DNA of 64,000 nt, taken from contig NZ_JACHXK010000004.1 in the NCBI RefSeq assembly GCF_014192105.1, positions 310,001-374,000 on the forward strand. Reading direction: 5' to 3'. Below are positions 44,777-54,216 of the stretch, in pieces. Position numbers and translations under genes: made by a program. The stretch comes from Paenibacillus phyllosphaerae (lineage in GTDB: Bacteria; Bacillota; Bacilli; Paenibacillales; Paenibacillaceae). Within the stretch, counting starts at the first letter, position 1. Each line of letters opens with the position of its first letter. The notes under the pieces were generated by a model. The model saw only the letters and a program-made list of their open reading frames with translations, was not told the DNA's origin and did no database searches.

Positions 44777-47700
44777 TTACGTTTTGTCGATATTGAAATA
44801 TTTCGCTTCCGGATGCGCGAATACCATGGCGGAGACGGAAGCTTCCGGCTCCATCATGAACCCTTCGGTCAATTGCACCCCGATATCCTCCGGTTTCATC
44901 AGATCAAAGAGCGGTTCTTGATCCTCCAGATTTGGACATGCCGGATAACCGAAGGAGACGCGGATCCCTTGGTAACGTGCGCCGTGACGCTGTTTCATCG
45001 TCATGTCATGCGGATCCGGGAAGCCCCACGTATCGCGCATCATATGGTGAACTTGCTCCGCAAGCCCTTCCGCAACCTCAAGCGCAACGGATTGAAGCGC
45101 ATGCGAACGCAGGTAGTCGCCTTTGTCCTTCCAATCGTTCGCCAGTTCGCGAATACCTTGTCCAGCCGTAACGACGAGAAATCCGACATAGTCCATCGTT
45201 CCGCTCTCGACGGATTTCAGGAAGTCCGCCAAACACAGATAAGGTTCGACTTGCTGACGCGGGAAACTGAATCGTTTGATCTCGCGGGTAGGATCCTGCG
45301 GATCATAGATGATGATGTCATTGCCGGAAGATTGCGCCGGGAAGAAGCGATACATGGCATGTGCTTGCAGATAACCCGTAGCCGATCCTTCTGCCAATAT
45401 GCTTTCAACCGTATCTTTCAGGTTTACGGCTTTGTCGTTACGTTCTTTAATCAACTGCTCGACGTTCCCCTTTAGCCCGAGGTGATGGCCGAGCAGCATT
45501 TGCATATTCACATAAGGATGAATCTGCCGAATCGGCACATTACGCAGCACGTGACGATCGAGATCCGGCGGAATGTACACCGGCGCGTCCTGCGAAATAT
45601 TAGAACGTACGGCGCGAGACAACTCCGGCAGCGGCTTTTTCTCTTCTTCCATCGCGTAGCCGGATGCCTTCAGCGCGGCCAGTTCTTCCTCATATTTGAG
45701 ACGATGGTTCGGATCCATCAGCTTGTTGGCGATATCCAGCCCGTCCATCGCGTCCTTCGCGTACAGCACCAGCCCGTCGTATTCCGGGCTAATCCGGGTT
45801 TTCGTAAACTTCCGCGTAAGCGCAGCGCCGCCGACGAGAATTGGCGCATCGATACCAGCGCTTCTCATATCCTGTGCCGTCACGACCATTTGTTGCGCCG
45901 ATTTGACGAGCAAGCCGGACAGACCGATCGCATCCGCTTTCTCTTTCCGGTAAGCTTCAATCAGCTGCTCAGGCGGTACTTTGATCCCTAAGTTGATGAT
46001 TTGATAACCATTGTTGGACAAAATGATCTCAACCAGGTTTTTCCCGATATCATGCACATCGCCTTTTACGGTCGCGAGAATGATTTTGCCCTTCACGGAG
46101 GTTTCGTCCTTCTCCATGAACTGCTCCAGGTGAGCAACGGAAGCTTTCATAACCTCTGCGCTCTGCAGAACCTCGGCTACGATCAGTTCGTTGTTATTGA
46201 ATAACCGGCCGACCTCTTCCATGCCCCTCATGAGCGGTCCGTTGATCACTTCAAGCGCGGTGTATTTCTTCAGCGCTTCATCCAGATCCGGAACAAGCCC
46301 TTCCTTCGTCCCCTCAACGACATAAGATCCGAGTCGCTCCTCAAGCGTTAAGTTGGAGGTCTTCTCCTTCTTCTCGACTTTCTTATCGCGGAAAGCCGCC
46401 ACGAATGCCGCCAATGTATCGTCATTCGTGTTGTAGATCAGCTCTTCCGCCAGACGTCGCTCTTCATCGGGAATGGAAGCATAGCGCTCGAGCTTCTCCG
46501 TATTCACGATCGCGTAATCCAGACCTGCTTTCGTGCAATGATAGAGGTAGACGGAGTTCAGCACTTCACGGCCGGCATCCGGCAGACCGAACGAGATATT
46601 GCTCAGACCGAGTATCGTCTTCGCGCGCGGATATTTTTCCTTGATCATCCGTATCCCTTCGATCGTCTCGACCGCCGAACCGATATACTGCGGATCGCCG
46701 GAGCCGACCGGGAACATATTCGGGTCAAAAATAATATCATCCGGCTGCATCCCGTATTTGCCTGTCAGAAGCTCATACGAACGCGTAGCAACTTCCATCT
46801 TCGCTTCGCGCGATACCGCTTGTCCGCGCTCGTCGATAAGTATGCAGACGACAGCCGCGCCATACCGGTGGATGAGCGGAACGATTTTCTCGAATTTGGA
46901 TTCGCCGTCTTCGAGGTTGATCGAGTTGATCAGCGCCTTGCCTTGCGAATATTTCAAGCCGAGCTCAATGATATGGTCATACGTGGAATCGAGCATGAGC
47001 GGCACTTTGATCTTCTTGACGACTTGCGGCAAAAATTCATTGACCGCATATACCTCATCGATATCGGTATCCTGCAGGTTAATATCGATAATATGCGCGC
47101 CGCCCTTAACTTGGCTTCTGGCAATCTCGGAAGCCTCGTCGAACTTGCCTTCCTTAATCAAGCGTTTGAACTTACGCGAGCCGGAGATGTTCGTCCGCTC
47201 GCCGATCATGATCGGCCTGTTGTCCTCTTCAATAAAGACGGTCTCAATGCCGGATACGGCCGGCGGGTGATCGCCAAGCTGCGTACGCGGCTTATAATTG
47301 GCTAACGTCTCCGCCATTGCACGAATGTGGTCCGGAGTCGTTCCACAACAGCCGCCTGCGATGTTCAACCAGCCCTGCTCGGCGAATGCCGCTATTTTCT
47401 TCGCAAGCGATGCAGGCGATTCGTGATATTGGCCGTTCTCATCCGGCAAACCTGCGTTCGGATAGCAGCTGATCGCCGTTCTGGCAATCTCTGAGAGCGA
47501 GCGAATGTGGTCGCGCATGAACTCGGGGCCAGTCGCGCAGTTAAGTCCCATTGAGATTGGATTCAGATGCTCGAGCGAAATGTAGAACGACTCGATGGTC
47601 TGTCCGGCCAGCGTCGTACCCATCGGTTCAATCGTACCGGAAATCATGATCGGCAGCGTGATCCCAGTCGTCTCGAACGCCTGTCTGATCCCGATGCTTC

Positions 47701-48217
47701 CGGCCTTGACGTTCAATGTATCCTGCGAAGTCTCTAACAACAGCGAATCTACGCCGCCTTCGATCAATGCTACAGCCTGCTCATGATAGCTTTCGACCAA
47801 CTCGTCGAAGGTTACGCCGCCTGTAACGGATAGCGTCTTCGTAGTCGGTCCCAACGCCCCAGCGACATAACGTGGCCACTCCGGCGTCGAGAACTTGTCC
47901 GCTGCGTCTCTTGCGATACGCGCTGCTGCCAAGTTGATCTCTCTTGCCCGCTGAGGAATATCGTATTCGGCCAGAACGACGCTTGCCGCGCCGAATGTAT
48001 TGGTCTCGAGAATGTCAGCTCCCGCTTCCAGGTAAGCCTCATGAATATCTTGTATAACGTCCGGGCGTGTGAGCACCAACATCTCGTTACAGCCGTCGAG
48101 CTCTTCACCGCCAAAATCCTCGGCCTTCAGGTCTCGCTGCTGGATCATCGTTCCCATCGCGCCATCGAGGATCAGAATTCTTTGCTTCATCATGTCTTGA
48201 ATGGTCGGTTTTGTCAT
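44777..48217 (-). CDS. metH: Cobalamin-dependent methionine synthase
   Basis: A 1146-residue modular enzyme making methionine from homocysteine and methyltetrahydrofolate. Domains in order: homocysteine binding (about 1-310, zinc cysteines near GGCCGTT), pterin binding (about 335-590, [12 protein letters not shown]), cobalamin binding (about 630-870, with DVHDIGKN supplying the cobalt histidine) and the SAM-dependent activation domain (about 880-1146, with [14 protein letters not shown] [11 protein letters not shown]). It is somewhat shorter than the E. coli protein. No S-box or cobalamin riboswitch is visible in the 169-bp upstream gap, which is unusual for this gene in Firmicutes; the divergent neighbour is mtnD. 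Confidence 0.96.
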   Translation of the reverse strand: MTKPTIQDMMKQRILILDGAMGTMIQQRDLKAEDFGGEELDGCNEMLVLTRPDVIQDIHEAYLEAGADILETNTFGAASVVLAEYDIPQRAREINLAAARIARDAADKFSTPEWPRYVAGALGPTTKTLSVTGGVTFDELVESYHEQAVALIEGGVDSLLLETSQDTLNVKAGSIGIRQAFETTGITLPIMISGTIEPMGTTLAGQTIESFYISLEHLNPISMGLNCATGPEFMRDHIRSLSEIARTAISCYPNAGLPDENGQYHESPASLAKKIAAFAEQGWLNIAGGCCGTTPDHIRAMAETLANYKPRTQLGDHPPAVSGIETVFIEEDNRPIMIGERTNISGSRKFKRLIKEGKFDEASEIARSQVKGGAHIIDINLQDTDIDEVYAVNEFLPQVVKKIKVPLMLDSTYDHIIELGLKYSQGKALINSINLEDGESKFEKIVPLIHRYGAAVVCILIDERGQAVSREAKMEVATRSYELLTGKYGMQPDDIIFDPNMFPVGSGDPQYIGSAVETIEGIRMIKEKYPRAKTILGLSNISFGLPDAGREVLNSVYLYHCTKAGLDYAIVNTEKLERYASIPDEERRLAEELIYNTNDDTLAAFVAAFRDKKVEKKEKTSNLTLEERLGSYVVEGTKEGLVPDLDEALKKYTALEVINGPLMRGMEEVGRLFNNNELIVAEVLQSAEVMKASVAHLEQFMEKDETSVKGKIILATVKGDVHDIGKNLVEIILSNNGYQIINLGIKVPPEQLIEAYRKEKADAIGLSGLLVKSAQQMVVTAQDMRSAGIDAPILVGGAALTRKFTKTRISPEYDGLVLYAKDAMDGLDIANKLMDPNHRLKYEEELAALKASGYAMEEEKKPLPELSRAVRSNISQDAPVYIPPDLDRHVLRNVPIRQIHPYVNMQMLLGHHLGLKGNVEQLIKERNDKAVNLKDTVESILAEGSATGYLQAHAMYRFFPAQSSGNDIIIYDPQDPTREIKRFSFPRQQVEPYLCLADFLKSVESGTMDYVGFLVVTAGQGIRELANDWKDKGDYLRSHALQSVALEVAEGLAEQVHHMMRDTWGFPDPHDMTMKQRHGARYQGIRVSFGYPACPNLEDQEPLFDLMKPEDIGVQLTEGFMMEPEASVSAMVFAHPEAKYFNIDKT

Positions 48218-48311
48218 TGATGAACTTCTTCCTTCCCGCCTTCAACTATGAACCCCAAAATCATTAACCCTTAGTCTACCAGAATCGACAACAGGTGAAA
48301 AGCTTCTTCTG

Positions 48312-48340
48312 TCGACAGTTCAACGCTTTTATAATATAAT
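48312..48340 (+). promoter_or_regulatory. Sigma-A-like promoter of mtnD
   Basis: TCGACA (5 of 6) and a perfect TATAAT are 17 bases apart, about 46 bases before the mtnD ATG. Confidence 0.65.
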
Positions 48341-48386
48341 TATACTCACTTAAAGCAAATGCATATAGGAAAAGAGGGATTTAAGA

Positions 48387-48926
48387 ATGGCAGAGATTCA
48401 TATCCGCAATACTAACGAGCGCATTCAAGGCGAAGAGAACGTACGCGCATTCCTAGACAGTCAAGAAGTACTTTATGAGCATTGGAATCCTGGCAAGCTT
48501 CCAGCCGAGCTTCAAGAGAAGTTCGTCCTGTCCGATGAAGAGAAAGCGCAAGTCCTGGCAACATTCGACGAAGATATTCGCGATCTTGCCGACCGCCGCG
48601 GCTACAAAGTGTGGGACCTGATCACCCTGTCCGACGCGACGCCTAACCTCGACGAACTGCTCAAGAAGTTCGAATCCGTCCATACCCACACGGAAGACGA
48701 AGTTCGCGCGATTACGGCAGGCAAAGGCATCTTCATCATCAAAGGCACTGACGATGTCGGTTACTTCGATGTTGAGCTTGAAGCAGGCGACGTCATCTCC
48801 GTCCCTGAGCATAAGCCGCACTTCTTCACGCTTATGGACAACCGCCAGATCGTCGCCGTTCGTCTGTTCATCGAGACAGAAGGCTGGATCGCTCATCCGT
48901 TCGCAGACGCCGCTTTTGCAAAATAA
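48387..48926 (+). CDS. mtnD: Acireductone dioxygenase
   Basis: A 179-residue cupin enzyme of the methionine salvage pathway, converting the acireductone intermediate to the ketoacid precursor of methionine (iron form) or to an off-pathway product (nickel form). Metal ligands are HTHTEDEVR (two His and Glu, near residues 93-99) and the late His of PEHKPHFF (near 136). GAGGG precedes the ATG. The other mtn genes are not nearby, but the divergent neighbour is metH, so two methionine-related genes share a 169-bp intergenic region. A terminator follows. Confidence 0.9.
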   Translation: MAEIHIRNTNERIQGEENVRAFLDSQEVLYEHWNPGKLPAELQEKFVLSDEEKAQVLATFDEDIRDLADRRGYKVWDLITLSDATPNLDELLKKFESVHTHTEDEVRAITAGKGIFIIKGTDDVGYFDVELEAGDVISVPEHKPHFFTLMDNRQIVAVRLFIETEGWIAHPFADAAFAK

Positions 48927-48942
48927 GAATCGTATGGCAAAC

Positions 48943-48977
48943 GAAAACCCCGTTCTCGATGGAGAAACGGGGTTTTC
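48943..48977. terminator. Bidirectional terminator after mtnD
   Basis: AAAACCCCGTT (48944-48954) pairs perfectly with AACGGGGTTTT (48965-48975), between convergent mtnD and the HAD gene. Confidence 0.88.
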
Positions 48978-48983
48978 TTCGTG

Positions 48984-49769
48984 TTATACGAGCAAAGGCA
49001 GCAGCTCTTCGAGATGTTTGATTTCATGGGATGGAATAATTTCGTCTGTACGCGTTGCCCCGTGGCGGTTAATCCACACGGAAGTCATGCCAATCGTGTT
49101 CGAACCAAGAATGTCGGTCGTCAACTTATCGCCGACCATAATGCCGTCTTCCGGCTCAATCCCAAGCCGTTCCAGCGCGTGCTTGAAGATCGGAGCTGCT
49201 GGTTTACCTTGGCCGAATGTACCCGAGATAATAATATGGTCGAAATACGGAGCCAAATCCGGTACGCCATCCAGCTTCTCTTGCTGCAAGTCAGGCGATC
49301 CGTTGGTAAGCAGGAGCAGCTTGTAGTTCCCTTTCAGCTTCTTCAGCACCTCGAATGTCTCTTCATAGACGTAAGGGCGTTTGCGACGCTCAGCCGGGAA
49401 TTGTTCGGCAAGCTCTTGACCAAGTGCCGGATCATCGACACCAAGTGCCTTCAGCCCGCGAGTCCATGCTTCGCGGCGGTAATTCGGTGCAAGAGCTTCC
49501 AGTTTGCGGAATTCCTCCTGCTCGCCTTCCTTGAAGTTAGCCCAGAGTCCTTCGAACGGATTGATCCCGATCATTTTGGTAAAAGGAAACGTCTCATACG
49601 AAGCATACAGCTCGCGCGCTTCATGGCGAACGGCTTCCTCCAGCTTCTTGGCGTCGATTCCCGTCTTAGCGGCAGCAGCCTCGCATGTTGCGTCGAAGGC
49701 CTCCTGAACACTGCGGTCATCCCATAATAACGTATCATCCAGATCAAACAATACTGCTTTCTTCGCCAT
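48984..49769 (-). CDS. HAD-family phosphatase, YsaA-like
   Basis: A 261-residue hydrolase: FDLDDTLLWDD (motif I, near residue 8), LLLTNGS (motif II, near 155), GKPAAPIF (motif III lysine, near 188) and VGDKLTTDI (motif IV, near 211). The large helical insert after motif I is a C1 cap. B. subtilis YsaA, with a similar layout, has been linked to phosphoserine; the substrate here is not certain. GGAG is 12 bases upstream of the ATG, somewhat far. It is followed on the other strand by the mtnD terminator. Confidence 0.78.
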   Translation of the reverse strand: MAKKAVLFDLDDTLLWDDRSVQEAFDATCEAAAAKTGIDAKKLEEAVRHEARELYASYETFPFTKMIGINPFEGLWANFKEGEQEEFRKLEALAPNYRREAWTRGLKALGVDDPALGQELAEQFPAERRKRPYVYEETFEVLKKLKGNYKLLLLTNGSPDLQQEKLDGVPDLAPYFDHIIISGTFGQGKPAAPIFKHALERLGIEPEDGIMVGDKLTTDILGSNTIGMTSVWINRHGATRTDEIIPSHEIKHLEELLPLLV

Positions 49770-49788
49770 GCCCGATGAACACTCCAGT

Positions 49789-50310
49789 CTACTTGTTCTC
49801 TTTTAACGCAATGTTATTGGTAAGCGCGAATGCGCGCAAACGCTCAGCCATCTCATCCGTTGGATAACGGTTGATCATCCGGGTAAATACCCAGTTTGCT
49901 CCTTTTTGCTGTTCGATCACGACCGAGCCTTTGGCTATGGTGATTGCTTTGATCGCCGGAAGATACAGCGTGCGATCGCCGCCGAAGCGACGTGTCTTCA
50001 CGAAATCTTTGCCCACCGCCAAGTAGGGTCTGCGTAAGGCAAAGATCACAGCCATGAAGATATAGAGTGCGATCGTCACATAGAACATGACGCCTACATC
50101 ATCGGCTACGTCAGAAGTTAACGTCGTGATGACATATAGAGCAATGAACAAAATCAAGAACGCCGGCAAAATAAAGCTGCGCCCCTTAAACGTATCGACT
50201 TGCTCTTCCTTCTTCGTGATGGACAATGGCGCATGTCCGCTTTTCTTCCGCTGTTTGTTTAATTCCGCTTGATTCTTTTTTACTTTACGTTCCCAAGATC
50301 GTGATGACAA
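49789..50310 (-). CDS. Two-helix membrane protein of unknown function
   Basis: A 173-residue protein with a basic N-terminus (residues 1-45), two transmembrane helices (about 47-64 and 74-92) and a C-terminal soluble domain (95-173) with a PH-like beta pattern (FVKTRRFGGDRTLYLPAIKAITI, then VVIEQQKGANW). The last part resembles YdbT/YqeB-type small membrane proteins but I cannot name the family. The TTG start has GGGAGG 8 bases upstream. It precedes the HAD gene by 19 bases and may be cotranscribed with it. Confidence 0.65.
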   Translation of the reverse strand: MSSRSWERKVKKNQAELNKQRKKSGHAPLSITKKEEQVDTFKGRSFILPAFLILFIALYVITTLTSDVADDVGVMFYVTIALYIFMAVIFALRRPYLAVGKDFVKTRRFGGDRTLYLPAIKAITIAKGSVVIEQQKGANWVFTRMINRYPTDEMAERLRAFALTNNIALKENK

Positions 50311-50413
50311 ATCGGGAGCCTCCCTAACGAATTTTTGCAGGTTCTTGTGCTGCTGAACGCGCGCTAAACATGCTGCCCAATCATACGCAGCAGCTGCCTA
50401 GTGCGTTGCTTAT

Positions 50414-51403
50414 TTATTCGAACGGTCTTGCGAATTTGGCGATGAACCGGTTCGGATATTCCGAAGGCAATTGACTTACTTCGCTTAGGCGATTCCACAG
50501 TTCTTCCGGCAGCTTCCAGTCGAGCGCTCCCATATTATCCTCAAACTGCGCAAGCGTGCTGGCTCCGAAAATCGGCGATGTAATGCCCTTGCGTTGGTTC
50601 AGCCAACGAAGCGCGACCTGAGCCGGCGTTTTGCCGACCTCTTCCGCAACCCGTTTCACTTCATCCAGAATGGCGAAGTTTTTCTCCGAATTTCGAAGCG
50701 CCCAAGAGCTCTCGCCTACCTTAGAAGTCAATCGACCCTCGATCGGCTCTTCTCGGTTATACCGCCCCGTCAGGAAACCGCCGCCTAGCGGAGCCCAAGG
50801 AATGATGCCGACGTTCTCCTCCAGGCATAAGGAGATCATCTCCCGATCCATCTCGCGACTAACCAGACTATATTGAGGCTGAATGGAAATAAACCGCACA
50901 TATCGGTTCATGTCGCTCGTAGCTAGTGCCTTCATAAGCTGCCAGGCAAAGAAGTTCGAGCAGCCGATGTAACGGACCTTACCCGACGATACGAGATCAT
51001 CAAGCGCTCGGAGCGTTTCTTCGATCGGCGTAGCATGATCCCATACATGGACCTGATACAGATCAATGTAATCGGTCTGCAATCGTCTTAGGCTTGCATC
51101 GACGCCTTCCATAATATGCTTGCGCGAGATACCAACGCCATTGGGATGGTTCGACGTTTGCATACGTACTTTGGTGGCCAGAACGACTTCATCTCTGCGA
51201 TCCTTGATCGCTTGTCCGACGATCTCTTCGGAACGGCCTGACACGTACACATCTGCCGTATCCAGGAAATTACCGCCCCGTTCGATGAAACGATTAATCA
51301 TTTCGATTGAATCCTGCTCATTGGTCGTATTGCCGAATGTCATCGTACCTAGACAAAGCTCCGATACGGCCAAGCCGCTTCTCCCAAGCAAACGATATTC
51401 CAC
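50414..51403 (-). CDS. Aldo/keto reductase
   Basis: A 329-residue NADPH-dependent carbonyl reductase with a TIM barrel. The catalytic tetrad is visible: D and Y in FLDTADVYVSGRSEE (near residues 47-53), K in VVLATKVRM (near 78) and H in DLYQVHVWD (near 120); the IGCSNF and WAPLGGGFLTGR blocks follow. Such enzymes act on sugars, aldehydes or xenobiotic carbonyls; the wording is close to the YhdN/IolS group. The start is GTG with AAGGGGA upstream. No pathway context. Confidence 0.85.
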   Translation of the reverse strand: MEYRLLGRSGLAVSELCLGTMTFGNTTNEQDSIEMINRFIERGGNFLDTADVYVSGRSEEIVGQAIKDRRDEVVLATKVRMQTSNHPNGVGISRKHIMEGVDASLRRLQTDYIDLYQVHVWDHATPIEETLRALDDLVSSGKVRYIGCSNFFAWQLMKALATSDMNRYVRFISIQPQYSLVSREMDREMISLCLEENVGIIPWAPLGGGFLTGRYNREEPIEGRLTSKVGESSWALRNSEKNFAILDEVKRVAEEVGKTPAQVALRWLNQRKGITSPIFGASTLAQFEDNMGALDWKLPEELWNRLSEVSQLPSEYPNRFIAKFARPFE

Positions 51404-51455
51404 CAGACAAGTCCCCTTCCACCTTCAAGTGTAGTCCGGCCGTCTTCAACCGGTC

Positions 51456-51644
51456 TTAATGCTTCACATCGTTGTCTTCTTCATCCGTGAACTTGATATT
51501 GTCAAGCTGATTGCGGAAATTCCGCTTGAAATTGTCCAAATACTGTTTGCGCAGCAAGGCACGCTCGAGCGTTTCCTCAGCGGTCAGTCCTGTTGTTTTA
51601 TGTTTGCGCGATAATTCATTGATTCTTGCAATAAGCTCTTCCAC
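51456..51644 (-). CDS. ynzC: DUF896 protein, YnzC family
   Basis: A 62-residue helical hairpin protein: MEELIARINELSRKHKTTGLTAEE at the front and LRKQYLDNFKRNFRNQLDNIKF behind it, the YnzC/DUF896 pattern. In B. subtilis ynzC follows yneA and yneB in the LexA-controlled operon opposite lexA; here it follows yneA by 113 bases with no yneB between. The start codon is GTG. Its function is unknown. Probable SOS expression is inferred from position. Confidence 0.85.
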   Translation of the reverse strand: MEELIARINELSRKHKTTGLTAEETLERALLRKQYLDNFKRNFRNQLDNIKFTDEEDNDVKH

Positions 51645-51757
51645 TACTGTAACGCCTCTCCTCTTCGTAAGCTCTATTCGCTAGTCAACATTACATTGTT
51701 TACTTTGACACTTTTGTTTGCCCGTTGTCAAGAAAACAAACATAAAAACGGCGGACG

Positions 51758-52138
51758 CTATTCGCCCGCCGGAATGATTAAGGATTGACCTGCATTCAGT
51801 GCACTGTTCTCTAATTGGTTACGCTTCTTGATGTTGTAGACAACTTCACGAATATCGTCGCCGTCTTGCTTCACCTTGCCGGCAATCTCCCATAGCGTAT
51901 CGCCCGATCCGACAACGATCAAACGCTCATCGGCAGTTGGCTGTGCCGGATGAGACATGCTGGCGTCCCCCTTCATTAATGTAAAGCCAGCGAAAACAAT
52001 AATGAAGAAAATAGCTGCTGCGATTAAGCGCACTGTGACTTTGATTAGGCTTTTCCGTTTCTCTTTTCTCCGGTTAGTTTGTTTATTATTCGCCTTAGCT
52101 TGTCCGTTATATGAGTAAGAAGAAATGGCCGTTATCAT
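51758..52138 (-). CDS. yneA: YneA-like SOS cell-division inhibitor with LysM domain
   Basis: A 126-residue membrane protein: a short basic cytoplasmic N-terminus, one transmembrane helix (about residues 35-55), then an external LysM domain (about 72-122: LIVVGSGDTLWEIAGKVKQDGDD and GQSLIIPAG). YneA of B. subtilis has this layout and delays division after DNA damage. The gene faces lexA across a region packed with LexA boxes, the YneA locus arrangement. GGGGGAG is 8 bases before the ATG at 52138. Confidence 0.88.
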   Translation of the reverse strand: MITAISSYSYNGQAKANNKQTNRRKEKRKSLIKVTVRLIAAAIFFIIVFAGFTLMKGDASMSHPAQPTADERLIVVGSGDTLWEIAGKVKQDGDDIREVVYNIKKRNQLENSALNAGQSLIIPAGE

Positions 52139-52152
52139 GATTATGACTCCCC

Positions 52153-52288
52153 CAAACATTTGTTCTGTTCTTGTTGGAATCAGAATAACACGAACATTCG
52201 TTTGGTGTCAATCACTTTTAGAACATTTGTTCGCAACAAAATGCGAACCTTTGTTTCTCGAACTTATGTTTGTACGAACTCCGGTTCT
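52153..52288. promoter_or_regulatory. Cluster of six candidate LexA boxes between yneA and lexA
   Basis: Candidates: CAAACATTTGTTCT (52153-52166), CGAACATTCGTTTG (52191-52204), AGAACATTTGTTCG (52220-52233), CGAACCTTTGTTTC (52244-52257), CGAACTTATGTTTG (52259-52272) and CGAACTCCGGTTCT (52275-52288). Boxes 2-5 fit the consensus well; the first and last are weaker. Box 2 lies in the yneA promoter spacer and boxes 5-6 cover the lexA -35. Confidence 0.85.
52182..52211 (-). promoter_or_regulatory. yneA promoter
   Basis: On the minus strand a perfect TTGACA (52206-52211) and TATTCT (52182-52187) are 18 bases apart, with LexA box 2 between them. Confidence 0.65.
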
Positions 52289-52298
52289 GTGTTATAAT
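52270..52298 (+). promoter_or_regulatory. lexA promoter
   Basis: A perfect TATAAT at 52293-52298 with a weak TTGTAC 17 bases upstream that overlaps LexA boxes 5 and 6, about 33 bases before the lexA start. Confidence 0.6.
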
Positions 52299-52330
52299 TT
52301 GACACAAATGAACTTTATGGAGTGATTCCG

Positions 52331-52954
52331 TTGTCGAAACTTTCCAACCGCCAGCAGGCGATACTCGAATTCATTAAGACCGAGGTTCGGGAGAAAGGCT
52401 ACCCGCCTTCCGTCCGTGAGATCGGTGAAGCGGTCGGACTCGCATCCAGCTCGACGGTACACGGCCATCTGGACCGTTTGGAGAAGAAGGGCCTCATTCG
52501 CCGCGACCCGACTAAGCCTCGCGCGATCGAGATTTTAGATCAAGACCTTGAAGGCGGTCTCGCTTTCCCGCTTGCTATCGCCAAAGTGCCAGTCGTTGGT
52601 AAAGTTACGGCCGGTCTGCCGATCACTGCTACGGAGAATATTGAAGACTACTTCCCGCTTCCTGCCGACCGCGTAGGCGATGATAATGTATTTATCCTTA
52701 ATGTCATGGGTGAAAGTATGATTGAAGCCGGCATTCATGACGGCGACTATGTCATCGTTCGCCAGCAGCAGACTGCTAACAACGGCGAGATCGTCGTTGC
52801 CATGACCGAAGATGATGAAGCTACCGTGAAGACGTTCTATAAGGAACGCGACCACATCCGTTTGCAACCTGAGAATTCGACCATGGAACCGATCCGTCTT
52901 CGCAATGTTACGATCTTGGGCAAAGTTATTGGACTCTTCCGCGACATTCACTAA
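52331..52954 (+). CDS. lexA: LexA repressor of the SOS response
   Basis: A 207-residue repressor. The N-terminal winged helix includes [25 protein letters not shown], identical in style to B. subtilis LexA. The self-cleavage site is Ala-Gly in KVTAGLPI, the catalytic serine lies in [10 protein letters not shown] and the lysine in DEATVKTFY. RecA-ssDNA triggers cleavage and opens SOS genes. The start is TTG at 52331, 8 bases after GGAG, giving MSKLSNRQ; an upstream GTG would add three residues. Upstream LexA boxes imply autoregulation. Confidence 0.97.
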   Translation: MSKLSNRQQAILEFIKTEVREKGYPPSVREIGEAVGLASSSTVHGHLDRLEKKGLIRRDPTKPRAIEILDQDLEGGLAFPLAIAKVPVVGKVTAGLPITATENIEDYFPLPADRVGDDNVFILNVMGESMIEAGIHDGDYVIVRQQQTANNGEIVVAMTEDDEATVKTFYKERDHIRLQPENSTMEPIRLRNVTILGKVIGLFRDIH

Positions 52955-52968
52955 TACCGTTCTTCTCA

Positions 52969-53019
52969 GGGCTGTAGCCAGCTTGCCGCGAGGCAATTTG
53001 GGACAGCCCTTTCATTATT
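52969..53019 (+). terminator. Terminator of lexA
   Basis: GGGCTGT (52969-52975) pairs with ACAGCCC (53003-53009), with an inner TTGCC/GGCAA stem, followed by TTTCATTATT on the plus strand. Confidence 0.75.
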
Positions 53020-53032
53020 CTTGTACATATCA

Positions 53033-53071
53033 AAAAGGACCCTTAAGCCGCAATGCGACAAAAGGATCCTT
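53033..53071 (-). terminator. Terminator of the RNA ligase gene
   Basis: On the minus strand AAGGATCCTT-type and AAGGGTCCTT-type arms pair across a 20-base loop and are followed by TTTTTG. It lies about 67 bases past the ligase stop codon. Confidence 0.6.
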
Positions 53072-53137
53072 CTTCTATCCACTCGCGTTGCGCCAGTCTG
53101 AGCCTCTAGGTAACACAGGTTCAGTTGCGACAACCTG

Positions 53138-53914
53138 TTACTTGCGAAAAGTACGTTCATAATCTTCGAACCGAATTTTTCTAATTATTTTCCGATCGTT
53201 CGAACGTACAATAATCCCCTCCGATTTACCCGAAGCATCGATACCGACCTTTGTTTGTTCGTAATTCTTCAACAGCGTGAAAGTTGAATCAAGCGTTACT
53301 GGGAATTCCCGGCCTCTTATCGTATCTAGCAACGGAGCATATTCAAGCTCCATATGATCAAGGAAACGCTTCTTATCCGTTTCCGTATAGAATGGCTGTT
53401 TTCCATGCTCTCTCCATTCGGCTATTTTCTCTTGCGGTAATGCGAGCAATTGCTCCAATTCGTCAGCCTTCAATGAGAACACATCGAACGCTCTGTATCC
53501 TTGCGTTTTGTTGTTCGTATAGTTTTTGGCTGCTTTTGTTTTGCCGCCATACGATTCTTGATAAATGACCGTTAGCGCCCAATCGCCATGCGCAAAGATC
53601 TCATCAAGCAGGCGTTCTGCATGAGGCTTAAGAAAGTCCGCGATATTTCCATACGGATTCCCGATCCGATCCCCTTTGGCAAATAGCAACTCTTCCCTCG
53701 AACCGATAAGATAGTCGATGTCGTTTTGACTATTTTTGATGAAAACCATCCGGGCGTTCTCTCCGTCTATTTTTTCATACACATATACTTGCTCTTCATC
53801 CGAAAAACCTTCTGATTCGGATAACGCCTCGTTTAGTCGACCTCGCTCCCCTAATGCATGATAGGTAAGAATGCTCGGGTATTTCGTTAGTGAATTAATC
53901 TTCTTCAGATCCAA
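53138..53914 (-). CDS. ATP-dependent RNA ligase family protein
   Basis: A 258-residue nucleotidyltransferase. Motif I is YEKIDGENARM (lysine of KxDG near residue 46), motif III-type ALTVIYQESYGG near 112, motif IIIa AFDVFSL near 138, motif IV SEGIIVRS near 231 and motif V RKIRFEDYERT near the end, the order seen in T4 Rnl-type RNA ligases. The length fits a catalytic domain alone, without an accessory end-repair domain. The TTG start is 9 bases after AAAGGAG. It lies convergent to lexA, separated by two terminators; there are no phage genes around it. Confidence 0.8.
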   Translation of the reverse strand: MDLKKINSLTKYPSILTYHALGERGRLNEALSESEGFSDEEQVYVYEKIDGENARMVFIKNSQNDIDYLIGSREELLFAKGDRIGNPYGNIADFLKPHAERLLDEIFAHGDWALTVIYQESYGGKTKAAKNYTNNKTQGYRAFDVFSLKADELEQLLALPQEKIAEWREHGKQPFYTETDKKRFLDHMELEYAPLLDTIRGREFPVTLDSTFTLLKNYEQTKVGIDASGKSEGIIVRSNDRKIIRKIRFEDYERTFRK

Positions 53915-54170
53915 CCCTCTCATCTCCTTTATCAGAGAATCTATGTACCTCCAAGCTGAGTCAATAATTAACTAATTTTAACACATGAACCAAATAACTG
54001 ACGATACCATCTGAGTCTTCGATATTCGGAGTTTGCAGTGACTGTCGTTATTGTTGCGGCCGTACTAACGAACCAGAGAACGCATCATTTGCAGCCTAAA
54101 ATGTCGATCACGGAAGAATGAAAACCATCGTTTTTTCATGAGAGCGGCTCCTATGAGTTCGCTCATAAAA

Positions 54171-54204
54171 GATAGAGCCACTCCCCATACTGGAATGGCT
54201 CTGG
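54171..54204 (-). terminator. Terminator of the RDD gene
   Basis: AGAGCCAcTCC (54174-54184) pairs with GGAaTGGCTCT (54192-54202) with one mismatch and is followed on the minus strand by ATCTTTTATG. The rest of the gap 53915-54170 shows only a short ATGAG/CTCAT hairpin and no gene. Confidence 0.65.
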
Positions 54205-54216
54205 TTCATCTATTCT

